DNA from: Melampsora larici-populina 98AG31
Lineage: Eukaryota > Basidiomycota > Pucciniomycetes > Pucciniales > Melampsoraceae
Length of the DNA: 64,000 nucleotides
Assembly (NCBI RefSeq): GCF_000204055.1
Contig: NW_006768825.1
Location: 124,001-188,000 of the forward strand
Reading direction: 5' to 3'
Shown here: piece by piece, positions 24,376-36,000 of the stretch
Layout of the letters: each line of letters begins with the position of its first letter
Numbering within the stretch: the first letter of the stretch is position 1
Position numbers and translations under genes: made by a program
Notes under the pieces: generated by a model
The model's database searches: none
What the model was told of the DNA's origin: nothing
The model's input: only the letters and a program-made list of their open reading frames with translations

Positions 24376-25147
24376 GGCTGCAACCCATTTTACCAACAGC
24401 AGGCTAAAAAAGTGGGGTGAGGTGACTTCTGCAAAACAGTTGCTATGTTCAGTAAAACTATCAGATATGCCCTTTGCTTTTGTGAAACATTGTGCTAACC
24501 CATTCTTGGTTTTGTTTTCACTTCCACTTACTCTGTTCAAACACTTCAACCTACATAGTTGATTGCATTGATTTGTTGAACATTGATTTGTTGAATTTTC
24601 TTGGGATTGATGGTCACCTTAGTCACTAATGGTATTCACTGTAATGTGTCAAGTGTAAAACTTTAGGAGAATGAGAACACAAGAGGGTGAGTCAAACAAA
24701 ACCAAGGATAAATTATATGATGGCAAGTAGAGCTATACAAAATGAGTGTGAAGAAATAGAAAAGAAAGAAATCCACAGAAAGGCAAGTGTAAATAAGTAG
24801 AAGAAACAAAGAAATTAGACTCAAGAACTGACCAAGAAAAAAAAGCAACTCCCAAGCAAACAAGTGTACACACATGGAAAAGAAAACAGAAAACTAATAA
24901 TAACCAATCAACTCCAGAGTGCAAAGAAAGAAACAATCCAAAAGGAAATAATCAAGCAGCAAGAGAGTGTAAATACAAACAAAAACATAGACAACAATTG
25001 GGCTGTGGCTCCGAGAAGTGTTATTTTTGGCTGAGCAGCTTTAACCTGCTTTGTTTGAAACCGTCCAAAAATGGGCTTTGGATAATTCTTTTCTGAACTA
25101 CAGATACTGAGCTCTTTTGGATAACCAAAATTAAGAGCCCTAGACTT
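24376..25147. other. no supported gene
   Basis: Purine-rich plus strand (many AGAAA/AAGAA words around 24660-24980) with no recognisable coding region. The last part (from about 25080) may be the outer left arm of the foldback element. Confidence 0.5.
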
Positions 25148-25156
25148 GCATCATGC

Positions 25157-25438
25157 AAGGGTGCCATACTATACTGGTATGAGTATAGTTGGGTATAGTA
25201 TAGTTTAAATTGTACTATACTATACTAGTATAGTATAGTTGGGTATCAATTGATCAACTATACATGGACAAGGGTTACACAAGTTTTCCATCAGCATGTT
25301 TACCTATACTGCATGGTATAGTATAGTATAGATGAGTATAGTTGTACTATACTATACCAAGTATAGTTCAAGTACAGTATAGTTGAACTATACTATACCA
25401 AGTATAGTCCCAGTGTAGTATAGTATAGTGGCAGCCTT
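25157..25438. mobile_element. 282-bp MITE with 9-bp target duplication
   Basis: Ends AAGGGTGCCATACTATAC and, at the right, the complement of AAGGCTGCCACTATACTA. GCATCATGC is duplicated at both sides (25148-25156, 25439-25447). A 9-bp duplication is typical of Mutator-like elements, while the terminus also resembles hAT ends (which give 8 bp), so the superfamily is uncertain. The body is almost all GTATAGTATA / TATACTATAC words in both orientations. No coding potential. Confidence 0.8.
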
Positions 25439-25447
25439 GCATCATGC

Positions 25448-26931
25448 TAACTTAACAAAGTCCCTTGAGACTTGACACCTGTCAATCAACAAGTTGAATC
25501 AGGATGTCTTCACCAGAGGGACTTACCCACAAGGTCTGATTTTTGGCCTGAAGGCTTAGCCTCCTTTTGGCTGGGGAGATCTTCTTCCTGCTTTTTCCAT
25601 GAGCTCACCAAGGATTTTGTGCCCGCCATGCAACCACACATGCGCAGGATCTTGGTGCATATTGTACAAGTGGAATCATCAAATTCCACTCTTCCCTTGC
25701 TGAGCTACATAGATTTGAATCATTGTATTTTCCACATGTAGCTTGACTAAGTTGGGGGACTGCTCACTACAGAACCAAAGAAGTCCTCGACCTTAGTTAA
25801 GCTACATGTCAAAACTACACAAATGTAACTTGATGTAGCTCAGTGACACCACGGGAATTAAATAGTTCAAACCCGGATTGAACCAAATTTTGGTGTCCGG
25901 GTTTGAATTTTCCTCAAATCGTGAAATTTGTTCACAACTTGTTTGCAATAGGTTTGCCGGTTTCCCTTGAGCGGTACTCTTTTGGCCCCACATTTGTATT
26001 TACAGCTTCATCATACAACAACAACCCTGATTCCAACCATTCAACCAACACCGCAACCGCTACGCTCCGCTCAGGTTTTTGACCTATTTTGGGAGCGGAG
26101 CGCAGTGCTGCGCTCAATCTCACTACGCACAATATCGCTCTTTTTTATTTTTTTTCTTACTTTGGTGTGCGTAGTGCAACACCAGTGTGCGGCGCTCATC
26201 ACTACAAAAGACCTGAAAAGTCTAAAAAAAACATAAAAAAGAGACTCGAGCCCTGGCTCTGAGCGGAGCGATATGCTCCGCTCAGGACTTTCCTCTCCTC
26301 GGAGCGCGGTGCGCAGCCTCCGCTCTGGGTAGCGGAGGTTTGAGCGGATGCCAAAACCGCTCCGCTCACGCTCATTTGAGCGGAGCGGTTGCGGTATTGA
26401 TTCAACCATCTTTCCTGTGTCATGCATCCTCAGTCTTGAATCTTATTCTTGATCCTCTGTACAATTGGTGAATCCTTGGTGACTGATGCTGAAGGTTGTT
26501 GTTGTTGTATGATGTACTGTACATATACAGGCCGAGCAGAGTACCGCTTGAGGGAATTTGGCAAATGTATTGCAAACAAGTCGTGAACGAATTTCACGAT
26601 TCGAGGAAATTTTGAACCCGGACACCAAAACTCGGTTCAATCCGGGTTTGAACTATTTAATTCCCGCGGTGTGAGGAAGCAACATAAAAGGATGCTTTTA
26701 ATTGTACAACATGTAGGCACAGAGAGCGCATACATGGCTGAGCAGCGGGCAGAAAATCTTGGTGTGCTTGCCAAAAGGAGGAAAAGAAAATCCTCTCCAC
26801 CAAGAAGAGCTTAAGCCTTCAGGTCAAAAAGCGGACCTTGGGGGTAAGTCCCTCTGGCAAAGACGCCTGATTCAACTTGTTGACTGACAGGTGTCAAGCC
26901 TTGAGGGACTTTGTTAACTTGGTGCATCATG
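25448..26931. mobile_element. long-arm foldback (inverted-repeat) element
   Basis: Left arm (about 25448-25990) and right arm (about 26530-26931) are imperfect inverted copies. Shared words from the outside in: AACAAAGTCCCT, GACACCTGTCA, CAACAAGTTGAATCAGG, AGAGGGACTTACCC, GACCTGAAGGCTTA, then GGGAATTAAATAGTTCAAAC, GGTGTCCGGGTT and CCCTTGAGCGGTACTC. The right arm is about 150 bp shorter through deletions. The centre (about 26040-26400) is packed with AGCGGAGCG/CGCTCCGCT words. No transposase is visible. The inner boundary CACC(A/G)CGGG with TGA on both sides could mark a second, nested TIR element (25847-26674). Confidence 0.7.
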
Positions 26932-26939
26932 GTACTTGA

Positions 26940-27680
26940 TCAAAAACCCTCAGTAAACAAAGTCAGAAAGGTCCTCACACTATCATTTATCCACATTAGA
27001 ATCATATGTCATCTATTCTTGTAACAGAAACCATCATTCTGGCTGAAACACCTTCCCAGCTACACTTCAAATAAGAAAGAAAAGTCCTGTTTGTCTGGCC
27101 AATTCAAACATCTAAAGGAAAATTTGAGTTACAGAACCTCCATACCTTTGTTTTTAACATCAGAAGCACTGTATCCGTGTGGCGGTCTATTGACGACAAG
27201 CGCACACAGACTGCATTTGAGGCACAAAGGCAACTTGTATTGCTTGCCGACAAGCAAACACCACTCGAACACGGTGAAGTTTACCAGTGGCAATCTGGGG
27301 GAAGCCAAGTCCCTCAAAGGCAAGAAAGTAAGGAGGGAACTGCTCTACATCTGTGTGGGTGTCAACATCAGCATGTTGAAGGAATGAGGCTGGCCCATTG
27401 CACAAAGCAGATCACGGAGGATAAGTTGGTCAAGTTGGGGATTTCTTCAACTCTGTGAACTTTCCGGGAGCAAAGTATTGCACGGTACAAATCCGACCTC
27501 GCGGGACAGCTACGGCGCGTGTTCTAAGCGCGGGTCGGTTAACAACGTCCACAATCAGCTCGGTCCATTAGGTTCCTTTCACGCCTTTTAGTCAACGGCT
27601 ATAACATCTGATGATTGACGGACGCAGCCCAACCTCGCTTGGTAGCTTCATCGTATCATCACCGACCCTCACCAGCTGAG
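26940..27680. other. no supported gene; CTF8 upstream region from about 27470
   Basis: Overlapping frames on both strands at 27091-27458 have no recognisable domain. The final 200 bp (GC-rich, with CGGTTAACAACG and CTCGGTCC words) is likely the CTF8 promoter and 5' UTR. Confidence 0.45.
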
Positions 27681-28157
27681 ATGAGGCTTCCTATATCTGT
27701 CACACCTTCGAAGGCTGTGCAGAGTGTGACGACCGATTCGACATGTACCGTTGTCAATGGAGAAACCATCATAGTCGAATTGCAAGGCAAGCTCGAAATC
27801 TCAAGTCATGATGAGGATATCGATGAGAATTCGGCGCGAGCAGGCCTAGAAATTGGGAAACTCGACGTCTCCGATCCAGTGAGCTTGTTGTTTCTTTTAC
27901 TTGAGCTTTTCAGGACAAAACTTCAGTTATTGATTTGCTTCGTTGAATTGTAGAGAAAACCTTTATTAACAATTGGTAATCATCAACTCGAAGGCAAGAT
28001 TGTTGAATTCCCATCCCCGCTGGCTTTACTTCGTAAAATCGAACTTGGAGCTTTACCATCGCCTTCCGATACTCAAACCCAATTAGACATAATAGCCCTT
28101 GTGAACCGTAAAATTGTCTTTTCCAAACGACCACATCCTATAGTCAAAATGGAATGA
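27681..28157 (+). CDS. CTF8: chromosome transmission fidelity protein 8 (Ctf8)
   Basis: Two exons: 27681-27878 (66 codons, donor GTGAGC) and 27954-28157 (acceptor TTGTAG, stop TGA), 133 residues. The protein starts MRLPISVTPS. It has VVNGETIIVELQGKLE at about residue 25-40, then AGLEIGKLDV, and after the splice PLLTIGNHQLEGKIVEFPSP and a C-terminal VNRKIVFSKRPHPIVK. This is the Ctf8 family pattern: WxLIELQG-like, GxLxF, PxLxIGxHxLxGK, and a terminal KIxFKxRPxPI. Length fits fungal Ctf8. Ctf8 with Dcc1 and Ctf18 forms the alternative RFC clamp loader that acts on PCNA in sister-chromatid cohesion. The start is the first ATG in frame near the conserved N-terminus. The intron is 75 bp. Confidence 0.88.
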
Positions 28158-28559
28158 ATATGAACTCACGACTTTGAAGACTGTCATCAAAGTCAATGTC
28201 ATGTAGATCATGCTATAAGTGAATTTCTGAATGTTGAAGACATAAATTTGCTCCCTAGATTATGAAAGTGCTTGAGTCAAAGGGAGTCTTCATGTTATAG
28301 CGCGTTGATACAACGCGCTCAAGTCTCGCATCTTTGTTGGACAGCATAAGCAAGAATCTGCCAGGCAATGAATACTTTTGCATGCTACTCTCGGCAGACA
28401 CCATAGCGTTGCCATCAGTAGTGCTACTTTCAAGTATACACCTCGAGCCAGGGTCAGCAATTGCACGAATGGAACTACGCGTTGATCAGTTCCGGAGATC
28501 AGAGTGACACAACTGCTTGTTACTTCAAAGATAGTTTTCTCACCATAAGAAAGAAAAAT

Positions 28560-28834
28560 GACAAAAGTATAGGCGAGCCAGCTCGAAAGCCGGCCCGTCC
28601 GATCAAGAGATTGAGCATCGGCTTACATCATGGACATAAACCCGACAGCGGTGCTGGGTGAAGCGGAAGGGTCGCTGTGCGATGCCCAGACCCACTGCCG
28701 ACAGTCAGGTATCCTTGATCACCCAAGACTGCGAACGCAAGGTAAGTATGAAGAAGGGCTCCACAATTAGGACTATATACATGGTTCTGCGCAACTTATG
28801 TTCAAACCTTGAATGCTGCATCACGCATCCTTGC
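28560..28834 (+). repeat. palindrome, left arm (275 bp)
   Basis: The left arm starts GACAAAAGTATAGGCGAGCC and ends CACGCATCCTTGC. Its reverse complement is 29088-29362 with about three mismatches seen by eye. It is more GC-rich than the flanking DNA. Each arm holds the same short frame (MKRKGRCAMPRPTADSQVSL...) followed by AAGGTAAGTATG, a good splice donor. Confidence 0.93.
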
Positions 28835-29087
28835 TGGTGCTTGATTGTACGAGATAAAGAGAAATATATGAAAGTCGCGACTCGCCGATTCAGCCTTGTA
28901 AGAAACTTCTGTTCAGATAAGAGAAAGCCTCTTTTCCTCCATCTTCTTCATGCAATAGATTTGAAAGCCTTTTACAAGAAAGCTGTTTGGAATTTTTCAT
29001 GGGCTTAATGAGTTTGAACTTTGCTCAAGCAATCAATGATTCGTGGCGTTTCCATGAAGGCATTTCTGTTCGTTTGACGAAGTCCCT

Positions 29088-29362
29088 GCAAGGATGCGTG
29101 ATGCAGCATTCAAGGTTTGAACATGAGTTACGCAGAACCATGTATATAGTCCTAATTGTGGAGCCCCTCTTCATACTTACCTTGCGTTCGCAGTCTTGGG
29201 TGATCAAGGATACCTGACTGTCGGCAGTGGGTCTGGGCATCGCACAGCGACCCTTCCGCTTCACCCAGCACCGCTGTCGGGTTTATGTCCATGATGTAAG
29301 CCGATGCTCAATCTCTTGATCGGACGGGCCGGCTTTCGAGCTGGCTCGCCTATACTTTTGTC
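29088..29362 (-). repeat. palindrome, right arm (275 bp)
   Basis: Inverted copy of 28560-28834, separated from it by a 253-bp unique spacer (28835-29087). Arm lengths are equal. No target duplication is apparent immediately outside (left flank GAAAAAT, right flank GTCTCTC). Confidence 0.93.
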
Positions 29363-29376
29363 GTCTCTCTCACATT

Positions 29377-29586
29377 TTGTTTCATCGCAAGAGGCTCTCA
29401 TCGACTTCAGAAGATCCTCCACAACGAAGTTCTAGAGCGCAGACATTTGTTAAGCAAGCTATTCAAAGCCCACTACTGATAATAATACAGGCTCAGCTTT
29501 TAAGGAATATACCCAATGTCCAACCTGATCAACTTTTTCAACTAATCAACACACTTGTTCACTGTCCTCTTACTCAAAAAGATTAA
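29377..29586 (+). CDS. short open frame beside the palindrome, unknown
   Basis: A 69-codon frame follows the right arm directly and stays open from within the arm boundary. Its C-terminus LLRNIPNVQPDQLFQLINTL looks like helical protein sequence, not random translation. No domain is recognised. It may be the 3' exon of a gene whose 5' part was displaced by the palindrome. Convergent with the myosin gene. Confidence 0.3.
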   Translation: MFHRKRLSSTSEDPPQRSSRAQTFVKQAIQSPLLIIIQAQLLRNIPNVQPDQLFQLINTLVHCPLTQKD

Positions 29587-29589
29587 ATG

Positions 29590-30002
29590 AACGTATTCAG
29601 AACAAACATTATTTTAATCTAAAAAGGTTTCCGAAAAAACTCTAATGAATAGTAGTTGAAAAAACTTGAAAAGCTACACAATTGCTAAAAAAAATTAGAT
29701 AAGAAAGAGATATATATAAATAAATAATTAAATATATACATTTGGGGAAATTGATCAGAACTACTAGGAGAGATAAAATAAGAAGAGATAACAAAGGACT
29801 AATTAAAACGATAATCATCACAACAAGATAGATCCTATGAACACGATTTCAGTAAAGTGATTTTTTTGGAAAAATGAAGAACGGTAACAAAAGGTGAATA
29901 TACATTATGTCGGAAGGAATAATCGTTATGAAACACGAAAAGGAGAAAAAAACATTCATGGTCTTTTGAAAGCTGTCACCGTTTGATGGGGGAGAAGGCG
30001 GT
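29590..30002. other. intergenic, myosin 3' flank
   Basis: AT-rich, no open frame; includes ATATATATAAATAAATAA near 29710. Likely the 3' UTR and terminator region of the minus-strand myosin gene. Confidence 0.6.
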
Positions 30003-33000
30003 TCAAGGTCGCCGACTTGGTCCAGGCGATCGATTCAAGGCTCCCATTGCTCGATACCGCTCCAATTCGGCTTGTAGCCTGCAAGTCGAATCCCGCGATT
30101 GCAAGTCAGTTTCATTGAATGCGAAAGATGTTGATCATAAAATCACCAATGAAAAAAATGATAGAAATCTCTTCAAACTCACCGCAGTGTTTTCTCTTTC
30201 ATGTCAGCTGCATCACGTTCAGCTCTTCGTTTAGCTAGCTGTAGTTCGCTCTCGGAGGATTGCTGGAGAAGTATCGTACACATCAGTTGACAAGTTATCG
30301 TTTACAGCTCATATTATCTTAATTGAGACTGAAGACCACTCACCAGATCAGAATTTTGTTTCCTGAGTGTCAACAACTTATTCTCAAAATTTGATATCTC
30401 ATCCCTCAATCTATTCCTGGACCTTTCCGAGTCCATCAACTTAATCTGTAAATCTTCCAATGATCTATCCGATCTTCGTGTAGCTCGTACTACATTCTCT
30501 TTTTCTTGTTCTAATTGATTAACCAATTCATCATATTCTTTAGGATCGATCGACATCAGCTTTCGGTTTAGGTTTGATCCTGCACTAAGCGGTCGTGGTG
30601 AACCAGAAGCCATAGAACGAGTCTCCAAATCTACAATCTTCAAGTTCAGGCTCTTGATCTTTCTCTCTAATTCAGTCTACAACCAATCCACAATGACATG
30701 CATTCGTCAGTGTGAAGTAGAGACCCCTCACAAAATTAAAAAAGAAACCTCACATTTGCTTTGAGCAAATCAGTACTTTCGGATCTTTCTCTTGCTGCTT
30801 CGATCTGGCAACTATGCGCACGCCATCCAAACCTTGTATCAGGAAACTACTTTTACACTTCAAACTGGTATCGTTGACAGTATCTACACCAAGCAAAAGA
30901 ATCTTTCAAAGGTCGTTAAGACTTACTCATTGGCAAATGCTTCGGCTTTCTTTTGTCGTTCCAAGGCGATTGAGCAAAGATCCGACTGATCTTCTAACTG
31001 ACGTTTCAACTCACTTCGCTCTTGTTGAAGGGTTTGCAAGACTCGATCGTTTGTCAAGCGACCTTTAGTATCGTTTATCCGACCAATTGACCATGATTGA
31101 TATGTGTTAGTGCGTTCAATATGCGCGGGACTTGCGGCTGTCACTCACCTGAATTGGCAGATAGGTATTCAGTGCCGATTTCTTCCAGTCTCTGTTCCAA
31201 GGACTTCTTCGCTGTGACCAGGGCAGCTCTATCGGCTTCCGCTTCATCTCGAGCTGCTCTTAGATCTCTCACTTGACTCATTAGATTAACTATCTGTGAA
31301 GATTGTTCAGCTTGTGCAACCACAGCTTCGTCATAAGCCTTGGTCACATCTAATATTCTGGATGTCAATCAACCCAAACAATATCAGCATTTGTGACTTT
31401 GGAATGCAGATCACGATCGTGACAAAAAATCAGACTCACTTAGTCTCGAGTCTTTCTTTTTCCTTACTGAATCCACCTCTTGAATACATTCCATCATCAC
31501 TCTTGATCTGTAATTCGTCTCGCTCGGTCCTGAGCTGTCTAGCTTCTTCCCTCACTCGCATTGTCCTTTCACGTTCCATCTCTAGCTCGGCCTAGATATG
31601 TGCCCAAAAAATCGATCATAAACCACATTGCACAATTAGTCTTAATCTTTAAGCTTCGCCAACAATGAAATGATAACAAAACACTTACCGCTAAACTCTC
31701 TAATTCTTGCTGAAACCTTTGTCGAGTAGCTTCCACTGTATAATCTCGATCATTCATGGCTCGATCGAATTGAGCTCTAAGTTCATTCAATTCCGCAACC
31801 GCTCGTTCCGTCTCTCTTCTAGCTTTCGTAAACCCGCCGCCTTCATCTTCAACAAACGCTTCCAATTCTCTCACTTTTTGTTCTGCTTCTCTTGCTCTTC
31901 GTTCGGCCGCTTCTCGATCTTCTACAGCTTCTGCCCTTCGACGTTCAACATCGGTTAGTGAAACCCTTGCAAAGGTCTCAAATATGATTGATTGTCGAAT
32001 TTCTCGTTAGCCTTTCACCTCTTCGGTTTTCCAAACGCTTGACTGCATTGATGACATCATCCGGGTCTACTCACCTCGCTTTTTTCAGCTTTCACCCGAG
32101 CCACTTCAGCAGCCTCGATCCGATCACGATAAGAATCTGCTTTCCTAGATTCTCAGTAGATCATCAGCTAACAAGTTACCACGAAGTAGAGTCTTGTCCG
32201 ATGCAACTTACTGTTTCCAAGAAGCAAGTGCATGCTCCAGGTCACCGCTTGATGCTCGCTCGATCTCGGCTTCTTGTAGTTCGACTACCAATTGACGTTT
32301 CTCTTCAGCCTCCAATTCACGCAAATGTTCCAACTCATCGTTACGTCGTCTAGATTCCATCAGCTCTGCACAAAGGGGCAAGCGGTAGATATCAGTATGA
32401 ATCAATTCAACCATGGTCATAGGATAACTGTTGCACTCACCAGCTTCAAGTGAGGTCTTAATTTGCTGAAGCTCATTCTAAGATTCACGAATATCAGCCG
32501 TAAGAAGAAACAATATCAGTCAGCGTGTAAGGTAGTCTCAGGAACTCGGGTCCCGTCCATTATCATCGAAACTTACAATCTGCATTTTCTGGTTTTCCAA
32601 AGCTTGAGCGCCTATCCGATTCTGTTGAGCCAAAGCCACCTGATCAGATTCTAACCTTCCAAACCGATTATCTAATCCATTCGTGATTGAATCTTGGAAT
32701 TCTTTAAGCGTTTGAGTTCCTTTTAATCTAGCTTCTTCTGCTCGATGACGTGCTTCAACTTCTTCTCTTAACATTTCTTCTAATCCTTCATTTTCTTCAT
32801 TCAATCTTCTTCTTAATTCTTCCATCGTTCTAGATGGATTACTTGATTCTTCATTGACAGTTTCTAAGATTTGTCTTAATTGACATTCTAAATGATTTCT
32901 GATCACATCCGATTTCATTTGTTGCATCTTTAAAACTTCTAAATCTGCTTGAAGGTTATGATTGGCTCTTTCATACTTTCGTACAGTTTCTTCTAATGGA

Positions 33001-36000
33001 ATGTTCGAGTTTCGATCTTGTGCTATATTTTGATCAATCTCACGTGACATTCGTGCAACTGAGCCAGGTCGGCCATGCCCACGTTTGAAGGCAGCCCCAT
33101 TCGAGAGGTTCTTCATCTTGTCGATCAAGGGACGTCCTAGGCCATCTAACGAAGAGGCACTATATCATCGGGACGACAAATTGAAGGAAACAAAACAATC
33201 AGTGGATGTGTAACCTAGATATACACGCTTGGACACACTTACATCTCATTCTCCAATTCTTGATTAGCTTCCTGTAACTCAGCCAAGAGTTTGTCTCGAA
33301 AAGGTTCATCGCCACCTTCGCTAGGTGGAGCTTTGACAAGATTGATAAGATCAGAGTAGCGTTGTTCGATCTGTCTTCTCATTCGTTCCATCGTCGCCTT
33401 ACTTGGACCCGCTGCGCTCCGATCGTTCAGTTGTCGTTCAAGATCGGCGATTCGATTCTCATAATTTCTCTTGACTAATGTACTGACCTCCGTGCCGGCC
33501 ATCACGTTCTGGACCCAGATCATCAATGAATATGTAGCAGTGATTTAGGATCAGCTGAACTGACTATAGAGCAAAGAGCTTGACATGTCAGTCTTACCTC
33601 AGTATGAGTCCGACGACCAACATTACCCATCGATGTAACCGGTAAGGCATTAGACTTGGCGATTTGAAGCTCAGACTGTAGTTTTTTGACTTGATAAGGT
33701 AGAAGAAATATCATTGATATCAGCATCAATTCAACACAAGTAAAGACATATGGTATCGCAGAGAGTTTACTCACTAGTGGATTCCGCTGTTGACCGAGCC
33801 AACTTTTCTTTTTCTAAACTTGATTTTAAAGTTTGAAGTTCACGGGCCGAATTAGTTGGATCCCCCATCCCACTAACTTTACGTTCTTGAAATAATGCTT
33901 GACGTCCATTCACTTTTTCTTTTTGTAATTCACGTGATAAATCTTCACTTTCACCTTTTAACCTTAAATTCGTTCTTTCTAATTGTTTTACATACCCTGC
34001 TTGTTCTTTTAATCTGGCATGAGTTTCAGTTAATTGTCTATCTGTATATTTTTTAGCTTCTTCTAATACATGGACATGTTCTACTATTGTTTTATCTTGT
34101 AATGAGATCGCTTTATGTAATTCTTGATTTTTCAATGTTAATTCTTTTCTTAATCCGGCTGCATTCTTTTCATGTTCAGATACTGCATCTTTATGAACTT
34201 TCAAATCTTGATCCATTCTTACATTCTCGTTTTCTAATTCTATTCGTTTAATCGCCTCAGCCTCAAGTCTTGTACGTAAATCTTCAACTTGTCGACTCCA
34301 TGCTGATCTTTCACGTTCAATCTTTAACATTGCGTCTTCCATATCTTGAAATTTCAGGTTACTGGCTACTAGTTGTTTTTCTAAGCCTTCTTTCTCTTTG
34401 GAAGTACGATTGAGTGCATCATTGGATTCAATTTGTTTCGATCTGACATCTTGTAATTCGATTTCAACTGATCGCTTCGCCCGATCTGCCTTTTGAAGGG
34501 CTAATTCCAATTCAGATAATTTTTGAGTCTGATTCTCAATTCGCCTGTGAGATTCATAAGCAATGTAAATGTCAGTATCTCCTCTGACATACCATCCAGA
34601 TCAAGGTTTTATACGTACTCTGTTGCCTCTTTATGAGCTTCAGCCGCTAGTTTGTACGATTGTCGAACCTCATCGCACTCAGCTTTCAATTTTGCTTCAG
34701 TCTCATTCCCAAGTCGTTTCAGGTTTGACATCTCCGTCAACAATTGATCGTGTTGTTCCCTAAACTTATTCAGCTCTTCTTCTCTTGCCTTTGAAACCTT
34801 TGATAACTTATCTTCTTCACCACATTTAGCTTCTAACAAACTACGAGTCTCATCAAGCTCAGTTCTTAATGTTTGTTCATTCAAGTTGAATCGTTGAATT
34901 TCTTGTTTCGAATCATCAAGTTGCCGAGTTAGAGATTCGACTTTGATTTCAAGTTCATTTGATCGCTTCAAGTTGGCTTCTTTTTCCTTACTGATGATTG
35001 ATCGTTGATTCTCTAAACTTACCGTCTCAGCCTCCTTATGTTTCAATTTGGATTCATAATCGATAATCAATTTCTTCAATTCACTTAATTGAATTTTGCT
35101 ATTTGTCAATTCTTTCTCAACTTGCTCTACCTTAGCTTTCAATTTCTGTGAAGATTCCATCTCGAACTCTAGCTTCCCTTCTAATTCAGCTATCAGCACT
35201 TTCAATCTCTTCTCACTCCTTTCGAGATCCTCTTCATTTTCCGTCAGTTGTCTTTTAAGGTCTTCGTGGACTTTTGACAGTTGATCTCTTTCAGCTTCGA
35301 GTGTTGCAATGGATTGATCTTGTGCGACAATCTTTTCATTGAGATTTGTTTCTTTTTCACTCAATTGTTGTTGAGTTGCTGAAAAACCCTCGATACGTTG
35401 ATTGAGTTCAGCAATCTGATTTTGAAGCTCGTTACGATCAGCCTTAGTAATCTCGTGTAAGTTCAACTCCTTCTCCAACTGATCCTCCAAACTCTCCAAC
35501 TCCTTTCTTGTCGTCTCAAGCTCTTCTACCAAAGCTACTTCCATCTCCTTTGACCTTATCAATTGCTCTTCCTTATTCAAACTTAACATCCTTTCTTGTT
35601 CAAGCTCTCTGTCCACCTTCTCCTTCTCTAATTCGATTGCCTTCCGTAAACCCTCTACTCTTTCCTTCTCTAATCTCTCTTTTTCATTCCGCTCTCGCAA
35701 CTGGTTCAATTCGTTGGTTTTCTTCCTCATCTCCTTATCATCTCTTGTCGCCGCAAGTAAAGGTCGAACACGGGTGTAAAGTTGCCACCATGGCCAGCCT
35801 TTGAGTTCATTGTAAATTCTTGCATTGCGTTGGATCGTGCGAATGGCCATAGCTTTGTTGAGGATCTTGCGCATCTTGCGCCGATGAATGAATGTACGAC
35901 AATTTGCTTGTAAGTTGGTGAAGATGTCGAATAATCCTTCATCTCGGCGTTCTTCGAGCTCTGCTAAAACACCAGACTTGAAGAATACTTTCGTAAGTCC

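Noticed and set aside
25157..25438. Tandem GTATAGTATA words as a CRISPR-like array
   Set aside because: Units are irregular and self-complementary without constant spacers, the ends are TIRs with a target duplication, and this is eukaryotic DNA.
28658..29264. The identical short frames in the palindrome arms as a duplicated gene
   Set aside because: The frame is short, its identity follows from the arms being copies, and no domain is recognisable.
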